This document shows positions 37,066 through 45,100 of a DNA stretch of 64,000 nt, in pieces. The position numbers and the translations under genes were made by a program. A model generated the notes under the pieces. The model searched no databases. It worked only from the letters and a program-made list of their open reading frames with translations, and was not told the DNA's origin. Origin of the DNA: Fructobacillus fructosus KCTC 3544 (GTDB lineage Bacteria; Bacillota; Bacilli; Lactobacillales; Lactobacillaceae); contig NZ_JQBH01000011.1 in the NCBI RefSeq assembly GCF_001438695.1, forward strand, positions 1-64,000, read 5' to 3'. Within the stretch, counting starts at the first letter, position 1. The number at the start of each line of letters is the position of its first letter.

Positions 37066-38832
37066 CTAATCAAAGACCATCTGGTTGTAATAGAGTTCGG
37101 AATAAAAGCCTTTTTCGGACAGCAACTGCTCGTGTGTCCCCTTTTCAATGACCCGACCGTCTTTTAAAACAACGATTTGATCGGCAGACAAGATTGTCTT
37201 TAACCGGTGAGCAATCACAAAGGACGTACGGTCCTTCATGACGTTTTCCATCGCTAATTGGATTTTCGCTTCCGTCACAGTATCAACATTGGCCGTCGCT
37301 TCGTCTAATATTAGCAAATCAGGGTTTGTCAGAATGGTTCGAGCAATCGACAGCAATTGCTTTTGACCAGTCGAGAATAGGTTATCCGCCCCCGTCACCT
37401 GCGTATCGTAGCCATCGGGTAAGCTCATGATAAAGTCATGAATGTTGGCCTGTTTGGCCGCATCTTCAACCTCTGCCAAAGTCGCTTCGGGCTTTCCAAA
37501 GGCAATGTTTTCACGAATCGACTTTGAAAAAATAACGGACTCCTGTAAAACAATGCCAACACGGCGCCGCAACGATTCCAAATCAAAGTCTTTTATTGGT
37601 GTCCCATCATAGGTAATCTCACCTGAGTTCAAGTCATAGAAGCGGTTCAGCAAATTCATGACCGTGGTCTTTCCTGAACCGGTTGGTCCCACCAGGGCCA
37701 CCATCTGCCCCTTCTTCACGTCAATGGAGACATCCTTTAGAATGGGGCGTCCTTCTTGGTAGGCAAAGTCAACATGCCTTAAAGCCACACCACGTTTTAA
37801 TGGACCAGCCTGCAAATGACCGACGTTCACTTCATTTGGCATCTCCTCGACATCTCGAATCCGGTTTGCCCCAGTAATGGCTAACTGAAGTGGGTTATAA
37901 ATGGCCGTTAACTGAGAAATTGGCTGGAAATATTGTTGAGAGTAGGTAACAAAAACGACAATTAAGGACAGACCAGCGGCCTTATCCATTCCATTATGGA
38001 GCACTAACCACGAACCAAAGAAAATCACAATGGCTAAGTTTAAGAGTGAAAAGCCCTGCATCAAGGGTGAGAGGAGTCCTGAATAGAACTGCCCCTTTTG
38101 GCTGGCTTGACGAAGCGTTTCGTTAAATGGGCGGAACGATTCAATCGATTGTTCTTGCCGACCTTCCGCCAGTAAGACCGCTTGACCGGATAATTGTTCA
38201 TTAATGTAACCATTTAAATCACCGGTAGCTTGCTGCTGCTTTTCAATTTGCTTACAGGCCTGATTAACAATGACCAACGCAACTACGATGGCAACCGGTG
38301 AAAGGGCCATCGTTACAAGCGCCATTGTCAACGACTTTTCAAGCATCATCCAGATGATGCCAAGGAAAAGGACACCTTGAGAAAAAATTTGAAAAACGGC
38401 AGAATTCATGGCATTGAACACGTTATCCAAATCAGAAGTGAACAAAGACAAAATCTTCCCGTCCTGGTGTGAATCAAAATAACGAATCGTCTTCTTTTGC
38501 AAATTAGCGAAGAGGCCGGTTCGCATCTCACCAACTGAATCGGAGGAGACCCGTGAAATAATCAGCCCGGACAGAACCAATCCAATTTCTGAAAGCAAGT
38601 AAAAGAGCACCATTCCAATCAATGCCTGATAAAAGTCATGTAAAGACGCATGGGCACCTGGTGTAAAGGAGGCCGTCAAGTATTTTGTTAAGCCGGAAAT
38701 AGCATCCCCAAGATAAAGTGGCGCCTTAATCTGGGCATAGGTCCCCAACAACACGAGGGTAGCCGCCAAAATCAAGCCCTTCCAATAGGGCGTTAAATAA
38801 CTTGTAAAATAGCGAACCGCGCGTTTAATCAT
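37066..38832 (-). CDS. ABC multidrug exporter, catalytic half (LmrD-like)
   Basis: A 588-aa half-transporter: six transmembrane helices, then an ATPase domain with Walker A GPTGSGKTT, Walker B LLILDEATANVD with the catalytic Glu, and VIAHRLKTIL with the switch His. Its signature reads FSTGQ rather than LSGGQ. Together with its partner, which lacks the catalytic Glu and His, this is the pattern of asymmetric heterodimeric exporters such as LmrCD and BmrCD. The ATG at 38832 overlaps the partner's stop by 8 nt; an upstream extension would run through the partner gene. Confidence 0.92.
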   Translation of the reverse strand: MIKRAVRYFTSYLTPYWKGLILAATLVLLGTYAQIKAPLYLGDAISGLTKYLTASFTPGAHASLHDFYQALIGMVLFYLLSEIGLVLSGLIISRVSSDSVGEMRTGLFANLQKKTIRYFDSHQDGKILSLFTSDLDNVFNAMNSAVFQIFSQGVLFLGIIWMMLEKSLTMALVTMALSPVAIVVALVIVNQACKQIEKQQQATGDLNGYINEQLSGQAVLLAEGRQEQSIESFRPFNETLRQASQKGQFYSGLLSPLMQGFSLLNLAIVIFFGSWLVLHNGMDKAAGLSLIVVFVTYSQQYFQPISQLTAIYNPLQLAITGANRIRDVEEMPNEVNVGHLQAGPLKRGVALRHVDFAYQEGRPILKDVSIDVKKGQMVALVGPTGSGKTTVMNLLNRFYDLNSGEITYDGTPIKDFDLESLRRRVGIVLQESVIFSKSIRENIAFGKPEATLAEVEDAAKQANIHDFIMSLPDGYDTQVTGADNLFSTGQKQLLSIARTILTNPDLLILDEATANVDTVTEAKIQLAMENVMKDRTSFVIAHRLKTILSADQIVVLKDGRVIEKGTHEQLLSEKGFYSELYYNQMVFD

Positions 38833-40561
38833 TTTCTTGCCCCTTCCCTTTTTGACTTTGATAAATTTCTCGATAGACCGGACTGTTTGATAGCAGCTCA
38901 TTGTGTGAACCAACGCCGACGATTTGACCAGCATCAAGCACAATAATCTGATCTGCATGAATGATTGAAGCAATCTTTTCGGCAATAATGACCTTCGTTG
39001 TCTTTTGAAAGTCGTTAGCCAAAACATCTTGCACACGGCGCTCTGAACGAGCATCCAAGGCGGAGGTTGCATCATCTAAGATGAGCAAGCGGGGCTTTTT
39101 CACTAAGGCCCGGGCCAAAGAAAGGCGTTGCTTTTGCCCCCCTGACAAGTTCGCAGAACGTTCCGCAATTTCATGTTCCAATCCATCCGGGTAAGCATCA
39201 ACAAAGTCAGCAGCCTGAGCTGCATCAACTGCTTCAGCCATTTCTTCCGGACTAGCGTCTTCCTTGCCCATCTTTAGATTAGAAGCAATTGTTCCTGAAA
39301 ACAGAACTGGCTTTTGCATCACAATGGCCACCGACTGGTGCCAATCAGAGGAAGCAATTTCTTCAATGGCATGGCCATCTACCGTAATCTGCCCAGCATC
39401 TGCCTGATAAAGTCGTGCTAGTAGCAAGGCCAGTGTGGACTTTCCAGAGCCGGTCGAACCGACCACACCCAGTGTTTGCCCAGCAGGAAGTGTAAAAGAG
39501 AGGTCATGTAGAACGGCATTTTCGGCTTTCGGGTAGGTAAAGGAAACATCTCGAACTGTCAGTTCCTTGGTTAAAAAGTGCTCTTTAGCCATTGCTAGCT
39601 GATTGCCCTTTTTCTGATGCTCCGTCTTTTCCGCCATAATCCCCGCAATTCGTTTCAATGAAACAAAGCCACGGGAAGCAAAAGTCGAAATCATGCCCAA
39701 CATCAAAAGTGCCATCAAAATCTGATTCAAATAGGTAATGAACGGTGTGATTTTAGCTAACTGATCTGGCGTTTCTTTAATCGACGTCGAAATAAAGAGC
39801 ATTGCAGCCGCGATTGCTGCGTAGGAAATCAACATGAAAATTGGGAACATCAAGTTAAAGAGGTAGCCGATTCGACGGTTTACATCCGTTAGTTCCTGGG
39901 TGTTTTGGGCAAAGGATGCTTCCTCTTGCCCTTGCTGATTAAACGATTTCACGACCCGAACACCACTCAAGTTTTCCTGTGCGAGCGTGTTATTTTGGTC
40001 AATTAGTTGCTGTATTTTCCCAAAATAACGGCCCATCATGGCAAAAATCCGTTTGGAAGAAAGCACAATCAAGACAATCATGAGGAGCACCACCCACCAG
40101 AGGGAAGGTAAGGTCCAGATGGACAAAATAATGGCCCCAACAAAAAGAATAGGCACTCGCAGCACCATCTGTAGGGATTGCATCACCAACTGTTGCACCT
40201 GGTTAATATCGTTGGTTAATCGAACGACCAGGTTGGCCGAACTATAGGACTGCACCTGTTCCAGTGAAAATTGTTGAATTTTTTCGTATTCGGCCTGACG
40301 AATATCAGCAGCCACGGATTGTGATACTTGCGAAGCAAAGTAGGTACCGGTTACACCGGCGACGATACCGACCAAAGCAAGCAATAACAGATAAAAACCA
40401 TTTTTTAAAATCAAGTCACTCTTGTCAGCAATGATCGCTGCCATCATTTTTTCCAAAAACTGTGGTTGCGTCAGTGTTGCTAAAGCCATCATCGTCACTG
40501 CTAAAATAGCAACCGTTATTTTTTTCCAGTAGGGCCTTGCATAGGTGATTAGTAGTTCCAT
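38825..40561 (-). CDS. ABC multidrug exporter, degenerate half (LmrC-like)
   Basis: A 578-aa half-transporter with six transmembrane helices and an ATPase domain. Walker A GSTGSGKST and signature LSGGQKQRL are canonical, but Walker B is LLILDDATSALD (Asp for catalytic Glu) and the switch region is VIAEKIASI (no His). These losses mark the degenerate site subunit of heterodimeric exporters. GGGGAG lies just before the ATG at 40561. It follows a short upstream ORF and terminator. Confidence 0.92.
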   Translation of the reverse strand: MELLITYARPYWKKITVAILAVTMMALATLTQPQFLEKMMAAIIADKSDLILKNGFYLLLLALVGIVAGVTGTYFASQVSQSVAADIRQAEYEKIQQFSLEQVQSYSSANLVVRLTNDINQVQQLVMQSLQMVLRVPILFVGAIILSIWTLPSLWWVVLLMIVLIVLSSKRIFAMMGRYFGKIQQLIDQNNTLAQENLSGVRVVKSFNQQGQEEASFAQNTQELTDVNRRIGYLFNLMFPIFMLISYAAIAAAMLFISTSIKETPDQLAKITPFITYLNQILMALLMLGMISTFASRGFVSLKRIAGIMAEKTEHQKKGNQLAMAKEHFLTKELTVRDVSFTYPKAENAVLHDLSFTLPAGQTLGVVGSTGSGKSTLALLLARLYQADAGQITVDGHAIEEIASSDWHQSVAIVMQKPVLFSGTIASNLKMGKEDASPEEMAEAVDAAQAADFVDAYPDGLEHEIAERSANLSGGQKQRLSLARALVKKPRLLILDDATSALDARSERRVQDVLANDFQKTTKVIIAEKIASIIHADQIIVLDAGQIVGVGSHNELLSNSPVYREIYQSQKGKGQEND

Positions 40562-40589
40562 CGATTTCTCCCCATTCAATCATCTTTTT

Positions 40590-40652
40590 TTAAAAAGGAC
40601 TCTTCTTTAAGAAGAGTCCTTGAACGTCTCTGAATCGTTCATTTACAGGCAT
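40590..40652 (-). CDS. Leader peptide ORF upstream of the ABC exporter, 20 aa
   Basis: A 20-codon frame encoding MPVNERFRDVQGLFLKKSPF, with AGAGG 5 nt before the ATG. The last nine codons run through both arms of a strong terminator hairpin and the stop lies at the T run. Ribosomes translating or stalling in it would therefore interfere with terminator folding. The exporter ATG is 28 nt downstream. The arrangement recalls the bmrB leader of the B. subtilis bmrCD exporter (attenuation relieved by ribosome-targeting antibiotics); that role is inferred here. Confidence 0.6.
   Translation of the reverse strand: MPVNERFRDVQGLFLKKSPF
40592..40622 (-). terminator. Attenuator terminator before the ABC exporter
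   Basis: Perfect 12-bp stem AAGGACTCTTCT / AGAAGAGTCCTT with a tiny loop and a short T run on the minus strand. It is on the leader side of the exporter, not behind an upstream gene, because yajC has its own terminator at 40779-40807. A smaller GAACG/CGTTC stem lies just upstream. Confidence 0.75.
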
Positions 40653-40778
40653 TACGCCCTCTACAATATTCTGTGATTATTAGCTTACCACCAAAATTTT
40701 AAAAGATAAACGGCAGATGATAGTCAAAAATGTTCATTTGACCCATTTCTGACAACGGCCCTTTTAAACTTGGAAAAG

Positions 40779-40807
40779 AAAAAACAGCCCCCAAAAGGGT
40801 ACTGCTT
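40779..40807 (-). terminator. Terminator of tgt-yajC
   Basis: CAG-CCC / GGG-CTG type hairpin with mismatches and a following T run on the minus strand, just behind yajC. Confidence 0.65.
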
Positions 40808-40826
40808 TTGCTTAAGAAATCAGACC

Positions 40827-41159
40827 TTAGTCTTCCTTCTTCTCTTCAGCATCGTCTGCTTCCTTTTCATCAGCGGGTGCTGCTGTTTCAGCAGGCTTTG
40901 CTGCTTCGGCGTTCTTCACGGAACGGATAGCCGTTACTTCAAAAGTCAAGATAACGCCTTCACAGTCCAAGTCAACCGTCTTGTCGGCTTCGTTCACGCG
41001 GTCAACCTTACCGTGCAAACCGCCGATAGTGATGACGTCAGAGCCCTTCACCATTTGGTTCTTCATTTCTGCTTGGCGTGCCTGCTGCTTCTTTTGTGTG
41101 CGTTGCATCCAAAAGACCATGGCAACAACCAAAATCAAGGGGAGGATAAAGTTTTGCAT
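40827..41159 (-). CDS. yajC: Preprotein translocase accessory subunit YajC
   Basis: A 110-aa membrane protein with one N-terminal helix (FILPLILVVAMVFWM), then the conserved RTQKKQQARQAEMKNQMVKGSDVITIGGLHGKV. The C-terminus after about 85 is acidic and Ala-rich. It accompanies SecDF in export. It lies 44 bp downstream of tgt, the classical tgt-yajC order. Confidence 0.92.
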   Translation of the reverse strand: MQNFILPLILVVAMVFWMQRTQKKQQARQAEMKNQMVKGSDVITIGGLHGKVDRVNEADKTVDLDCEGVILTFEVTAIRSVKNAEAAKPAETAAPADEKEADDAEEKKED

Positions 41160-41203
41160 GAGTTGCTTCCTTTTTCTAGTTATTTGTTACATTGTACCAG
41201 ATT

Positions 41204-42421
41204 TTAAAAAAGTCGTGCGTTCTTTTTATTATAACCGTACTCTTCCAAAATCCGTTCCCTAAATTCCAATAACCGATCTTCTTCAATTGCCGTCCGCATT
41301 TCTTCCATTAAGTGGAGGAGGTAGCGAAGGTTATGCTCGGAAGCAATTTGAGCCCCCAAACGCTCGTTAGCGTTAAAGAGATGGTGCAAGTAGGAGCGGG
41401 ACAAATTCTGGTAAGGACTGTAATTGGGTAAATCATATTGGGCTAAATTGCCGAACTGATTCTTTCGAATTGGATTATCGGAATAATAAGTCAAATCTGG
41501 GTCGATTGGTGAAAAGTCGGCCTTATAACGGGAATTTTTAATGACCACACGACCCTTTGAGGTCATGAGTGTACCTTTCCGGCCAATTCTAGTTGGTAAA
41601 ACACAATCAAACATGTCGATACCACGAATGACCCCATCAATCAGCGAATCGGGAGCAGCCACTCCCATTAAGTAACGTGGCTTGTCTTCCGGCAAGAGCG
41701 GCACGGTAAAGTCCAAAACACGGTTCATTTCTGTTTTAGATTCACCAACAGAAAGTCCCCCAACGGCATAACCAGGTAAATCCATTTTAACTAATTCAGT
41801 TGCGGATTCAGTCCGCAAGTCTCGGAAACCCGCTCCCTGAACAATGCCAAAAAGAGCTTGTGTATCCGTTTTTTGGTGGTATTTTTGTGCTCGATCTGCC
41901 CAGCGAAGCGACCGTTGCATGGAATCTTTAATATAATCATAGGTTTCAAAATACGGAATTGCCTCATCCAACTGCATCATCACGTCTGAACCTAGGTTGT
42001 TTTGTATTCGCATGGCCACTTCCGGGGACAAAAACATCTTGTCGCCGTTAACATGGTTTTGGAACGTCACCCCCTCTTCCTTCAGCTTGCGAGCATCGGA
42101 AAGGGAGAAGACCTGAAATCCACCCGAATCAGTTAAAATCGCCTGGTCCCAACCCATGTATTTGTGTAACCCACCGGCTTGTGCAATCAGTTCGTCTCCG
42201 GGACGAACCCAGAGATGATAGGTGTTGGCTAGGATAAACTGAGAACCAATTTCCTTCAATGTTCGAGTGTTAACACCCTTAACCGCTCCCTGGGTTCCAA
42301 CGGGCATGAACATCGGCGTTTCATAGGTGCCATGTGGTGTATGGAGTCGTCCCCTTCGTGCACCAGTATGCTTTTCTGTATGAAGATGCTCGTACCAAAC
42401 GGCTACTTTCTTATCTGTCAT
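41204..42421 (-). CDS. tgt: Queuine/preQ1 tRNA-ribosyltransferase, zinc site lost
   Basis: A 405-aa enzyme that exchanges the wobble guanine of GUN tRNAs for preQ1. Catalytic regions are present: [38 protein letters not shown] and [20 protein letters not shown]. The normal CxCxxC zinc cluster before the YLRHL-type helix is absent; the region reads [17 protein letters not shown], after an insertion of about 15 residues. The downstream HNL histidine remains. Other parts are well conserved, so the enzyme may still work. A TGTTACAAT extended -10 lies upstream. Confidence 0.93.
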   Translation of the reverse strand: MTDKKVAVWYEHLHTEKHTGARRGRLHTPHGTYETPMFMPVGTQGAVKGVNTRTLKEIGSQFILANTYHLWVRPGDELIAQAGGLHKYMGWDQAILTDSGGFQVFSLSDARKLKEEGVTFQNHVNGDKMFLSPEVAMRIQNNLGSDVMMQLDEAIPYFETYDYIKDSMQRSLRWADRAQKYHQKTDTQALFGIVQGAGFRDLRTESATELVKMDLPGYAVGGLSVGESKTEMNRVLDFTVPLLPEDKPRYLMGVAAPDSLIDGVIRGIDMFDCVLPTRIGRKGTLMTSKGRVVIKNSRYKADFSPIDPDLTYYSDNPIRKNQFGNLAQYDLPNYSPYQNLSRSYLHHLFNANERLGAQIASEHNLRYLLHLMEEMRTAIEEDRLLEFRERILEEYGYNKKNARLF

Positions 42422-42552
42422 GTTTTACCCACTTGTTTCTTTTTACTTCTTTCATTGTAACACGGACACCTCTCCGCAGTTGTTTCTTCACCTTGACAGC
42501 GTTATGATAGCGGAAGCTTAAAATATATTTAGAAGCGAAAGGACTAGATGAA

Positions 42553-43059
42553 ATGGAAGAAAATTACATTGCACGGATGCGTGCCAAAGTCGGTCACGAA
42601 GGCATGATTTTCAATTCTGCCTTTGGCGTATTATGGAACGAAAAACACGATGCCATTCTTTTGGAAAAACGTGGTGATTCCAAGGTGGGCTATGGTTTCC
42701 CCGGCGGCTTCCTCGAATATGGAGACTCTCCAATGCAAGCCGTTGTTCGCGAATTTAAGGAAGAAACGAATTTAGACGTTGAAGTGGTTCGTCTACTAGG
42801 AATCGCCACTCACGTTAATCCCAAGAACTCTTGGGGCGATGCTCAGGAGACCATTTCAATGGGCTTTGAAGTGAAACTGGTGGCGGGCACAGATACTAGC
42901 CATCTAAAGGCGGATGGTGATGAAACACTTGATGTCGCCTTTATCCCAGTTAATCCCCGACCACAAATGTTCGTTCCTGCTGCGCAAAACACGTTGGAGC
43001 GCATCCTGACAATTAACGAAAAGAGCGATCAACCATGGCTTCGTGAGCCTGGTAAATAA
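42553..43059 (+). CDS. Nudix hydrolase
   Basis: A 168-aa Nudix protein. The Nudix box is GFLEYGDSPMQAVVREFKEE, then TNL: the canonical first Glu is Asp and the late Gly is Asn, but REFKEE, which binds the metal, is intact. The substrate is unknown. An AAAGGA site lies upstream of the ATG at 42553. It is monocistronic with a terminator behind it. Confidence 0.88.
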   Translation: MEENYIARMRAKVGHEGMIFNSAFGVLWNEKHDAILLEKRGDSKVGYGFPGGFLEYGDSPMQAVVREFKEETNLDVEVVRLLGIATHVNPKNSWGDAQETISMGFEVKLVAGTDTSHLKADGDETLDVAFIPVNPRPQMFVPAAQNTLERILTINEKSDQPWLREPGK

Positions 43060-43067
43060 ACATCATG

Positions 43068-43093
43068 ACAACCCAGCTTAGGGTTGTTTTTTT
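43068..43093 (+). terminator. Terminator of the Nudix gene
   Basis: ACAACCC / GGGTTGT hairpin followed by eight T, 9 bp after the stop codon. Confidence 0.85.
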
Positions 43094-43136
43094 CTGCAAA
43101 ACTTTATTTTTAAAAATGTATAATATTTTAAAATAT

Positions 43137-43165
43137 TTGTATTTATCACTAGGTAGTGCTACACT
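43137..43165 (+). promoter_or_regulatory. Promoter of the candidate structured RNA
   Basis: TTGTAT (43137-43142) and TACACT (43160-43165), 17 bp apart. The predicted start, about 43172, coincides with the 5' arm of the closing helix of the RNA. Confidence 0.5.
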
Positions 43166-43171
43166 GAACTT

Positions 43172-43416
43172 GCTAGAAATCGTGGCAGATACTCCTAGTA
43201 TTACTGTCTTAAAACCCTATTCTATTTTTCATTCAATTACACATTCAATTGACTAAACTTGGTTTAGTACGATTCATGTTTTCAAACGGACACCCAACCG
43301 TTTGAAAATACTTCCTAAAATTTTAACGATTTACCTAATTAAGTCATGTTAACAAATGCTTTGATTTCCCAACTGCCACGATAGCAAAAGAGAGGCCGAA
43401 TATTCGGCCTTTTTTT
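43172..43416 (+). ncRNA. Candidate structured non-coding RNA, about 245 nt
   Basis: This 420-bp gap between genes holds no credible ORF but much pairing. TTGCTA + ATCGTGGCAG (43170-43188, with a 3-nt bulge) is complementary to CTGCCACGAT + AGCAA (43373-43387), closing a domain of about 185 nt. Inside are ATACT/AGTAT (43189-43201), ACTAAAC/GTTTAGT (43252-43268) and an 11-bp TTTTCAAACGG/CCGTTTGAAAA stem (43279-43308). A terminator follows at once. The shape does not match 6S, tmRNA, RNase P or SRP RNA as far as can be seen. Confidence 0.5.
43393..43416 (+). terminator. Terminator of the candidate RNA
   Basis: AGGCCGAATATTCGGCCT, a perfect palindromic stem, followed by seven T on the plus strand. 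No coding gene ends before it, which supports an RNA gene upstream. Confidence 0.85.
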
Positions 43417-43443
43417 GTTCTTTTTAAAGGAAACTGTTAGACT
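43415..43443 (+). promoter_or_regulatory. Promoter of the TauE-type gene
   Basis: TTGTTC and TAGACT with a 17-bp spacer directly behind the RNA terminator and about 37 bp before the ATG at 43480. Confidence 0.45.
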
Positions 43444-43479
43444 AAAAAAAGCAATTATTTCATTACAAGAGAGAAAAAA

Positions 43480-44220
43480 ATGTTAATTATTTTATATGGT
43501 TTCTTAATCGGTTGCTTCGTTACGCTAATTGGTGGCGGCGGCGCGACTTTTTACTTGGGTGTCTTGACCTCTTCACTGGCGATGTCAACGGAAATGGCGG
43601 TGCCAACTTCTCTGTTCATTGCGGTGTTTGCCCTTCTTTCGGGCTTCCTAACACAGTTAAAACTTAAAAACGTTGATTTACGGATTGGTAATCGGCTCAT
43701 TTTCGCCGCCATTCCCGGCATTATCATCGGAACCGCCGTTTCCCGCTTCATTCCCGCAGTCATCTATCAAACAGCCATTGGTTGCCTATTAACTTTCATG
43801 GGCTGTGTTGTCCTTTACAAAAACCTTCGCAAGAAGAAAAAAGAACAGGTGGTTAACGAAAAGTCTAAAGTTGCCCTTCTCTTCGGTCTCATTTCCGGCT
43901 TGATGGTTGGCTTTGGTGGCCTATCGGGTGGTTCTGCGGTCGTGGCCGGCTTGTCCATCATTGGTTTGCCAGCCGTTAAAGCAACGGGAACAACAACCTA
44001 CATTCTCTGGGTTTTAGCCGTCGTTGGCTTGTTCAGTCACTTAGCTGCTGGTTCCCCAATTTCATGGACCGCGGGTCTCTTCCTGATGGCTGGTGGCATT
44101 GCTGGTTCCGTCCTAACACCGCTCGTACTCCGCCTCTTTGATCAAAAGAAACTGAATAAGTTTCTTTCGCCTATGCTAGGCTTTGTCATTATCTATTTCG
44201 GTTTGAACTTAATTTTCTAA
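43480..44220 (+). CDS. TauE/SafE family anion permease
   Basis: A 246-aa membrane protein with about eight helices. The two family repeats are visible: LIGCFVTLIGGGGATFYLGVL near the N-terminus and GLISGLMVGFGGLSGGSAVVAG in the second half. Members export sulfite, sulfoacetate or related organic anions; the substrate here is unknown. An AGAG-rich ribosome site precedes the ATG. Confidence 0.88.
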   Translation: MLIILYGFLIGCFVTLIGGGGATFYLGVLTSSLAMSTEMAVPTSLFIAVFALLSGFLTQLKLKNVDLRIGNRLIFAAIPGIIIGTAVSRFIPAVIYQTAIGCLLTFMGCVVLYKNLRKKKKEQVVNEKSKVALLFGLISGLMVGFGGLSGGSAVVAGLSIIGLPAVKATGTTTYILWVLAVVGLFSHLAAGSPISWTAGLFLMAGGIAGSVLTPLVLRLFDQKKLNKFLSPMLGFVIIYFGLNLIF

Positions 44221-44252
44221 AAAAAACGCTGGTTGATAACCAGCGTTTTTTT
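44221..44252. terminator. Bidirectional terminator
   Basis: AAAACGCTGGTT / AACCAGCGTTTT, 12 bp with a 4-nt loop and T runs on both strands, between the convergent permease and hydratase genes. Confidence 0.92.
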
Positions 44253-44254
44253 AC

Positions 44255-45052
44255 TTACTTTGTGACTTCAACCGTTACGGTTGGCATGCCTTCGTTAAAA
44301 GTCGCCTCCCACTTACCCTCTGTCAAGTGAGGTGGCAACAAAAAGGTTCCTGAGGAAACCTTTTGCCCCTTTGTTAGCGTCTTCCCCTGACTAGCCAATT
44401 TCTTAACCAACCATTGCAAGGAGTTCAACGGGTTCCCAAGGACTTCTGAGGACTTTCCTTCGCCAACTTTTTCACCATCGTGGAAAAGTTTCGTTGACAC
44501 ATTGGCCAACTCATCCATGGAATAATCCGTCGTGTCCTTGCCCTCTCCATAGACAACATAACCACCAACGGCAGCATCGGACATGACCAAGTACTTGTTC
44601 AAACTAGGGAACCATTCCGCAAAACGGCAATCCGGCACTTCCACACCGGGTGCCACGGTTGTTTTCTTCGCCAATTCTTCCAATGAATCAGTGGCTGACA
44701 AATCTTCCTTGGCAGTAAAGACCAACTCAACCTCTGTCAGTGGATCCATCAAATCCTTGGACAAGGACAACGCAGTGCCGGACTTAACGAAGTGGCTTTC
44801 CACCTGAGCTCCGTAGAGTGGTTCGTTGGAATCAAACATGTCCTGGGTCTCCCGGCTCGTCAACGAGACTTTATAGCCACCGACTTTTTCGCCCTTTTGC
44901 TTCATCAAAGCATCTTGAACCTGATAGGCTTCATCGTCAGTCGTCACAACACCAGTCCAGTCGGCCATTTGCAAGGGCTTTTGCGTTTTGTAGGCTTCAT
45001 AAAGTGCCTTTGCGAGTTCCATTCCCTTTTTCGTCATTTGCTTTTCAGTCAT
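44255..45052 (-). CDS. 2-oxopent-4-enoate hydratase / FAH-superfamily protein
   Basis: A 265-aa protein related to MhpD-type 2-keto-4-pentenoate hydratases and oxalocrotonate decarboxylases. Markers are YQVQDALMKQKGEKVGGYKVSLTS near 45-68, MDPLTEVELVF with metal-binding Glu residues, and VAPGVEVPDCRF. No aromatic-degradation genes surround it, so the substrate is probably another short 2-oxo acid. GGAGG lies before the ATG. It follows the PfoR-like gene after 48 bp and shares its attenuated transcript. Confidence 0.8.
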   Translation of the reverse strand: MTEKQMTKKGMELAKALYEAYKTQKPLQMADWTGVVTTDDEAYQVQDALMKQKGEKVGGYKVSLTSRETQDMFDSNEPLYGAQVESHFVKSGTALSLSKDLMDPLTEVELVFTAKEDLSATDSLEELAKKTTVAPGVEVPDCRFAEWFPSLNKYLVMSDAAVGGYVVYGEGKDTTDYSMDELANVSTKLFHDGEKVGEGKSSEVLGNPLNSLQWLVKKLASQGKTLTKGQKVSSGTFLLPPHLTEGKWEATFNEGMPTVTVEVTK

Positions 45053-45100
45053 TTTTCAATCCTCCATTTTTTACATAAACGTTTCACTAGTAACCATTGA

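Noticed and set aside
43065-43256. Plus-strand 63-codon ORF between the Nudix and TauE genes
   Set aside because: It has no ribosome site, begins inside the Nudix terminator and overlaps the candidate RNA; composition is not protein-like.
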